In this document: piece by piece, positions 6,512-10,959 of the stretch
Numbering within the stretch: position 1 is the first letter of the stretch
How the letters are laid out: the number at the start of each line of letters is the position of its first letter
The notes under the pieces: model-generated
What the model was told of the DNA's origin: nothing
Database searches by the model: none
The model's input: the letters and a program-made list of their open reading frames with translations, nothing else
Origin: Phocaeicola sp.
GTDB lineage: Bacteria > Bacteroidota > Bacteroidia > Bacteroidales > Bacteroidaceae
Direction: 5' to 3'
NCBI GenBank assembly: GCA_020026175.1
Contig: JAHHQV010000069.1
Span: 1-10,959 of the forward strand
Length of the DNA stretch: 10,959 bases
Made by a program: the position numbers and the translations under genes

Positions 6512-9157
6512 TCAGAAAAGTTTCATCTGCCCATCATTGTCATTATCAGAATCCATATCATCCACATCATCTGTTTTCGAGTTTTCCAATTCCTTTTTCC
6601 CTGTATCTTCAGGTCGGATTACAGGTTCCAGTTCCACTATCTTATCTATCGTAAAAGTAGTAATTCTCTTGCCTTTGGCCTTAAAGCTTTTCACACCTAC
6701 AAAATCAACAGCCTCAACTATCAATGAATCACGGAAACTATCATGACCTCCAAATACAATCTGTATTCTAGGATATTCTTCACTGGTAAGAAGAACAAGT
6801 TCATTATTCTTGTTTTCGCCCAAATAAGACTGACGCCTTGCATTTTGTTCCAATGTAAACCTTTTCAAGTAAGGATAATTCTGCTGCTCTGCATCATAAA
6901 GCACCGCCGTCCAGACCTTATCAGAATCATATTTCTCTATAAACTGAATATCCGGATCATAGTGATTATTCAAGTCAAAGTCAGTAGTATAGAATTCACC
7001 GTTCTTATGAACAACAAGTATATAGTCATCACTATGAAACTCACCCAAGAACTGTCCTCTGCCATCATAATTCAATCTGAGCACATCATGGTCGAACCAT
7101 ACATTCCTTCCTCCTAAAGTTGAGCCTCCCTTCTGTTTAAGACTTATCTTATGAACCTCTAGTCTGGTAAGAAGATTACCAATAGACTGACGTCCTCTGA
7201 TAGCAATTTCACTGAAGTCACGTTCAAACACCAATTTCTTTATTCTAGGGTTCGGTCTCAGAGCCACCTTTACCACCTCTGCCTCTCCATTAGGATTTGC
7301 AGTAAAATATACAATTTTAGAACCTGGAGTTCCTTGAGTCACATCATATTCCCTGTCACGTATCATCGAAGTAACATTAAAACGCTTTATATAATGCGTA
7401 CCATCCTTTCCGTCACGATATATCACGTTATATATAGTTCTTTTGTCATTTTTCTTGAACACATTGACATAAAGGATATTCTTACCCACAAAAAGCTTGT
7501 CGCTTATCCTTACAATCTTATACTTACCATCCTTATAGAAAACTATCACATCATCTATATCCGAACAGTTACATATAAATTCATCCTTCTTCAGTCCTGT
7601 ACCAATAAACCCTTCTTCCCTGTTTATATAAAGTTTCTCGTTAGCCTCAACAACCTTAGTGGCAACAATCGTATCAAAGCTTCTTATTTCCGTCTTACGA
7701 GGAAAATCCTTGCCATACTTGTTCTTCAAAGTTTCATACCAGTTTATAGTATAATCAACAAGATGATTCAGATGATTGTCTATTTCCTTTATTTCAGCTT
7801 TCAGTCTGGACAATATTTCATCAGCCTTATCCTTATTGAATTTAAGTATTCTTGCCATCTTTATTTCCATAAGTTTAAGGATATCATCCTTTGTAACCTC
7901 CCTTACCATCTGAGGATAGAACGGCGTAAGCCTTTCATCAATATATTCACAAGCGGCATCCATATTGTCGGCCTGTTCAAACTTCTTGTCTTTATAGATA
8001 CGTTCCTCTATAAATATCTTCTCCAAAGACGAAAAATGCAAAGACTCTATTTTCTCATTCCTTTCTATCTCCAGTTCTTGCTTAAGCAATGCAAGAGTAT
8101 TGTCGGTAGCTTTTTTAAGAATATCACTTACAGCAAGGAAATGAGGCTTTTTGTCGTCAATCACACAACAGTTAGGCGAAATATTCACTTCACAATCAGT
8201 GAAGGCATAAAGGGCATCCAAAGTTTTGTCCGACGATACTCCAGGAGCAAGATGTACAAGAATTTCCACCTTGTCAGCCGTATTATCCTCAACCTTCTTT
8301 ACCTTTATCTTCCCTTTTTCTACAGCTTTAAGTATCGAATCAATAAGAGAAGAAGTAGTTTTCCCATAAGGAATTTCAGAGATACAAAGAGTCTTGTTGT
8401 CAAGTTTCGATATTTTAGCACGTACCCGTACCACTCCACCTCTTTCGCCATCATTATATCTAGATACATCAATTGCACCCCCTGTCTGAAAATCAGGAAA
8501 CAACTGAAAAGATTCTCCCTTCAGATACGAAACAGCAGCATCACAAAGTTCGTTGAAATTATGAGGAAGTATCTTTGACGACAATCCCACAGCAATACCT
8601 TCTACCCCCTGAGCCAAAAGCAAAGGGAATTTCACAGGGAGAGTCACCGGTTCCTTATTTCTTCCGTCGTACGATGATTGCCATTCTGTAGTTTTCGGAT
8701 TAAACACTACATCCAAAGCAAATTTTGACAATCTGGCCTCTATATAACGAGGAGCCGCAGCACTGTCACCAGTAAGAATATTACCCCAGTTTCCCTGACA
8801 ATCAATAAGGAACTCCTTCTGTCCCAACTGAACAAGAGCATCACCTATAGACGCATCTCCATGAGGATGGAACTGCATTGTATGTCCCACTATATTTGCC
8901 ACCTTATTATATCTTCCGTCATCAAGACGTTTCATCGAATGAAGTATACGCCTCTGCACAGGTTTCAAGCCATCATTTATATGAGGTACGGCACGTTCCA
9001 AAATTACATATGATGCATAATCCAGAAACCAGCTCTGATACATTCCGCTCAATTGATGTCTTACTGTATCGTTGTTCTTGTCGGCCGGCTTATAACCAGA
9101 GTGATTCTCTTTGTCGGATAAATTATTAGCTTCTATATCAAAAGTATCTTCGCTCAT
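6512..9157 (-). CDS. parC: DNA topoisomerase IV subunit A (ParC-type)
   Basis: Cleavage and rejoining subunit of a type IIA topoisomerase, which decatenates daughter chromosomes with a ParE partner not in this window. The 881-residue product starts at the ATG at 9157; the longer reading from 9223 would place 22 extra residues across the promoter. Visible: the N-terminal ILERAVPHINDGLKPVQRRIL (first 20 quoted as 52-71 region), HPHGD 97-101 in the quinolone-resistance region, and AAAPRYIEARLS 133-144 with catalytic Tyr138. A coiled tower region and a beta-pinwheel-like C-terminal domain follow; no canonical GyrA box QRRGGKG is present, which favours ParC over GyrA. The protein ends in an acidic tail (roughly the last 30 residues, rich in Asp) finishing with QMKLF, which resembles a sliding-clamp-binding motif. 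Position 102, equivalent to GyrA Ser83, is Ala; the Asp87 equivalent is Asp106. Confidence 0.93.
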   Translation of the reverse strand: MSEDTFDIEANNLSDKENHSGYKPADKNNDTVRHQLSGMYQSWFLDYASYVILERAVPHINDGLKPVQRRILHSMKRLDDGRYNKVANIVGHTMQFHPHGDASIGDALVQLGQKEFLIDCQGNWGNILTGDSAAAPRYIEARLSKFALDVVFNPKTTEWQSSYDGRNKEPVTLPVKFPLLLAQGVEGIAVGLSSKILPHNFNELCDAAVSYLKGESFQLFPDFQTGGAIDVSRYNDGERGGVVRVRAKISKLDNKTLCISEIPYGKTTSSLIDSILKAVEKGKIKVKKVEDNTADKVEILVHLAPGVSSDKTLDALYAFTDCEVNISPNCCVIDDKKPHFLAVSDILKKATDNTLALLKQELEIERNEKIESLHFSSLEKIFIEERIYKDKKFEQADNMDAACEYIDERLTPFYPQMVREVTKDDILKLMEIKMARILKFNKDKADEILSRLKAEIKEIDNHLNHLVDYTINWYETLKNKYGKDFPRKTEIRSFDTIVATKVVEANEKLYINREEGFIGTGLKKDEFICNCSDIDDVIVFYKDGKYKIVRISDKLFVGKNILYVNVFKKNDKRTIYNVIYRDGKDGTHYIKRFNVTSMIRDREYDVTQGTPGSKIVYFTANPNGEAEVVKVALRPNPRIKKLVFERDFSEIAIRGRQSIGNLLTRLEVHKISLKQKGGSTLGGRNVWFDHDVLRLNYDGRGQFLGEFHSDDYILVVHKNGEFYTTDFDLNNHYDPDIQFIEKYDSDKVWTAVLYDAEQQNYPYLKRFTLEQNARRQSYLGENKNNELVLLTSEEYPRIQIVFGGHDSFRDSLIVEAVDFVGVKSFKAKGKRITTFTIDKIVELEPVIRPEDTGKKELENSKTDDVDDMDSDNDNDGQMKLF

Positions 9158-9190
9158 GTTTAATATTTTAATAATGAATGGAGTATCATG

Positions 9191-9198
9191 CAAATTTA
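9191..9198 (-). promoter_or_regulatory. Probable -7 element of the parC operon promoter
   Basis: On the - strand TAAATTTG matches TAnnTTTG and lies 33 bp before the chosen parC start. A TTTG at 9224-9221 is 22 bp upstream, slightly longer than the usual 19-21 bp spacing, and falls in the loop of the transporter terminator. The element would drive the parC, DUF3316 and S41 genes. Confidence 0.55.
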
Positions 9199-9200
9199 AG

Positions 9201-9238
9201 AAAAAAAGAGGATATATCACCAAAATGATATACCCTCT
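9201..9238 (-). terminator. Intrinsic terminator of the POT transporter gene
   Basis: On the - strand a 12-bp stem with one mismatch (9237-9226 with 9219-9208, GAGGGTATATCA / TGATATATCCTC) encloses a six-base loop TTTTGG and is followed by seven U residues (A-tract 9207-9201). It lies 25 nt after the transporter stop codon and directly in front of the parC -7 element. Confidence 0.88.
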
Positions 9239-9262
9239 AAAACATTATAATTATAAAATACG

Positions 9263-10819
9263 CTATTTTGCTACTTTTTCAAGCCATTTTACCATCGAAA
9301 GCATTACTATCATAGATATCAGACACACTATCATGAATATTGCCCAGCAGTAACCTATAGGAATTGCATTATACATAAGAGGACCTATCCATAACAACAA
9401 GTTACCCACAGCCGTTGCACCAAGCCACAATCCCTGACAAAGTCCCAACAAATGCTTTGGAGCCACTTTCGAAACAAAAGACAATCCAAGCGGAGAGATG
9501 AACAACTCTGCTACGGTCAAAAGGAAATAAAGGACAATCAATACCCATGCACCTGCCTTTACCTGCTGGTCTATAGGAAGAGACTTATATTCAGTAGCCG
9601 AAGGATAGCCCATAGTCCATGAATAAACAGCCAAGAACAAATAAGCTAGTCCTGCAATGAACATACCTATAGCAATCTTTCTTGGAGTAGAAATTTCCTT
9701 ACCTTTTCGTACCAAAGAGCCGAAAATCATCATAATGACAGGAGTAAGCGTAATAACAAAGAACGGATTGACTGCCTGCCATATTTCAGGTGCTATGGTT
9801 GTAGTATCAACAAAGTCTCTTGCAAACAACGAAAGTGAAGTACCATTCTGATGGAAAGAGAACCAAAAGAATATAACTACTCCCAAAACTGCAAACAAAG
9901 CATACAGACGCTGTTTTATTTCCTTGGCCATTGCAGCCTTTTCTTCAGGTGTATAAGTAACCTTTGTAGCAGCTTCTTTCTTTCCAGGATTAGGGAACTG
10001 TTTCTTGGTTACAAAGAAAATAACAAGAGAAATAAGCATTGCGGCTACAGAAGCCAAGAAAGAATAATGTATACCCTCATTGAATATCTGAAGATATTGT
10101 GCACAGGCATCACCCATGTTTGATATATCACCGCCACACTGCGACATCAGCGTATTAAGATTACCCATAGCCTCAGCCGACATACCATTAGTTCCTTTAT
10201 CTATATAATCATGACAAAGTGCCGGAAGTCCTGCATTATAGACCATATTGTGAACATTAAGCCACCAGCTTCTCAACAAAGGAGCTATAAATGGTGCTAT
10301 AAGTCCACCTATATTGATAAACACATAAAATATCTGGAAACCAGAGTCTCTTTTACTCTTGGCCAAAGCCAGTTCCTGTTCACCATTCTTGGCAGCCTCA
10401 GCTTCGTAATCATCATACATCTGACCTACGATAGCCTGAAGGTTCCCCTTGAACAGACCGTTACCAAAAGCAATAAAAAACAAAGCTATACATGTAAGTG
10501 TAAGCAACCAGCTTGTATTATCCACATTTGCAGTAACAGGTATCGACAATGCAATATAACCCAAAGCCATTACAATAAGACCTGCCATAATCGTACCTTT
10601 ATAGTTTTGTTTTCTGTCGGCTATAAGACCTCCAACAAGACTCAACAAATAGATACCTGCATAAAAGAAAGAATAAATCAGCGTACTTTTTTCTTCGCTG
10701 ATACCAAACTTGGAACATAAGAACAACACCAAAACAGCATTCATGATATAGTAGCCAAAACGCTCACCCATATTCGATAGTGCTGCAGGAATTAATCCTT
10801 TAGGATGGTTATTAAACAT
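9263..10819 (-). CDS. POT/PTR-family proton-coupled peptide transporter
   Basis: A 518-residue multi-spanning inner-membrane transporter of the major facilitator superfamily, predicted to import di- and tripeptides. Family marks: ERFGYY 19-24 near the N terminus, GNGLFKGNLQAIVGQMY 119-135 (the POT motif with Lys124), and FYVFINIGGLIAPFI 164-178, which fits the PTR2 signature. The canonical ExxER motif on helix 1 is altered: the first glutamate is Asn16 (N16-M-G-E19-R20). A polar segment at about 190-250 contains three cysteines (202, 228, 239) and joins transmembrane helices; a second charged loop at about 275-300 is the probable central linker. Its own promoter and terminator mark it as a single-gene unit. 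The substrate could be peptides or another small molecule used by this superfamily. Confidence 0.88.
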   Translation of the reverse strand: MFNNHPKGLIPAALSNMGERFGYYIMNAVLVLFLCSKFGISEEKSTLIYSFFYAGIYLLSLVGGLIADRKQNYKGTIMAGLIVMALGYIALSIPVTANVDNTSWLLTLTCIALFFIAFGNGLFKGNLQAIVGQMYDDYEAEAAKNGEQELALAKSKRDSGFQIFYVFINIGGLIAPFIAPLLRSWWLNVHNMVYNAGLPALCHDYIDKGTNGMSAEAMGNLNTLMSQCGGDISNMGDACAQYLQIFNEGIHYSFLASVAAMLISLVIFFVTKKQFPNPGKKEAATKVTYTPEEKAAMAKEIKQRLYALFAVLGVVIFFWFSFHQNGTSLSLFARDFVDTTTIAPEIWQAVNPFFVITLTPVIMMIFGSLVRKGKEISTPRKIAIGMFIAGLAYLFLAVYSWTMGYPSATEYKSLPIDQQVKAGAWVLIVLYFLLTVAELFISPLGLSFVSKVAPKHLLGLCQGLWLGATAVGNLLLWIGPLMYNAIPIGYCWAIFMIVCLISMIVMLSMVKWLEKVAK

Positions 10820-10859
10820 AAATAATGAAGATTTAAATGATTAATGAATTATTTTTTGA

Positions 10860-10890
10860 CAAAAGTATAAAATCCTCTGAATATATACAA
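10860..10890 (-). promoter_or_regulatory. Promoter of the POT transporter gene
   Basis: On the - strand -33 TTG (10890-10888), a 20-bp spacer and -7 TACTTTTG (10867-10860), matching TAnnTTTG at all fixed positions. The -7 element ends 40 bp before the ATG, implying a leader of about 34 nt. Bases 10891-10959 contain no gene that I can support. Confidence 0.75.
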
Positions 10891-10959
10891 TACCATACAC
10901 TTCTGGATAACTTTGTACATACCAATATTCATCAATCTCAATACATTTGCAAACAATTT

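Noticed and set aside
7334..8578. Long 414-codon open frame on the + strand opposite parC
   Set aside because: It lies entirely antisense to a conserved topoisomerase gene, has a low-complexity Ile/Tyr/Phe-rich translation with no recognisable domain, and fits the shadow of a codon-biased AT-rich gene.
9158..9223. N-terminal extension of parC to the start at 9223
   Set aside because: It would read through the U-tract and the probable -7 element and adds a hydrophobic peptide foreign to ParC.
10908..10949. + strand TAACTTTG (10908-10915) and TACATTTG (10942-10949) as a divergent promoter
   Set aside because: Both match the -7 consensus, but neither has a TTTG at 19-21 bp upstream and no + strand gene begins before the window ends; such matches are expected by chance in AT-rich DNA.

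Overview
The window looks like ordinary chromosome from a member of the Bacteroidales (Bacteroides/Prevotella-like). Evidence: several promoters with the Bacteroidetes -7 element TAnnTTTG, one with a correctly spaced -33 TTTG; AT-rich DNA without clear Shine-Dalgarno sequences; a lipoprotein signal; a DUF3316 protein; a GH29 fucosidase; and an 881-residue Bacteroidetes-type topoisomerase IV A subunit. Genus and species cannot be fixed from the sequence alone. No mobile element, CRISPR array or rRNA was seen.

Left part (1-2870): a decayed 3' fragment of a DUF2264-type gene on the + strand abuts the 3' end of a zinc/cadmium-type P1B ATPase (- strand). The ATPase is divergent from a Fur-family (Zur-like) regulator on the + strand. 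Their shared intergenic region holds two related palindromes that are probable binding sites for the regulator, plus a TATCTTTG -7 element on each side. This is a complete local metal-homeostasis module: sensor, operators and exporter. A long hairpin that can terminate in both directions follows the regulator gene.

Middle part (2969-4610): a secreted GH29 alpha-L-fucosidase stands alone, with no SusC/SusD partners in view. Upstream of it, on the same strand, is a compact tRNA-Leu(UAG) unit with its own consensus promoter and a strong intrinsic terminator that begins two nucleotides after the tRNA's discriminator base.

Right part (4610-10959): a three-gene - strand operon runs topoisomerase IV subunit A, then a DUF3316 envelope protein (4 nt gap), then an S41-family lipoprotein peptidase (17 nt gap). 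Upstream is a POT/PTR-family transporter with its own promoter and an intrinsic terminator whose hairpin touches the topoisomerase promoter. All genes from 2969 to 10819 are on the - strand.

The points most worth following are the C-terminal QMKLF pentapeptide of the topoisomerase subunit, which matches the bacterial sliding-clamp-binding motif; the paired palindromes between ATPase and regulator; the POT transporter whose ExxER motif lacks its first glutamate; and the operon linking a topoisomerase gene to two envelope proteins. I see no evidence for a wholly new defence or mobile system.
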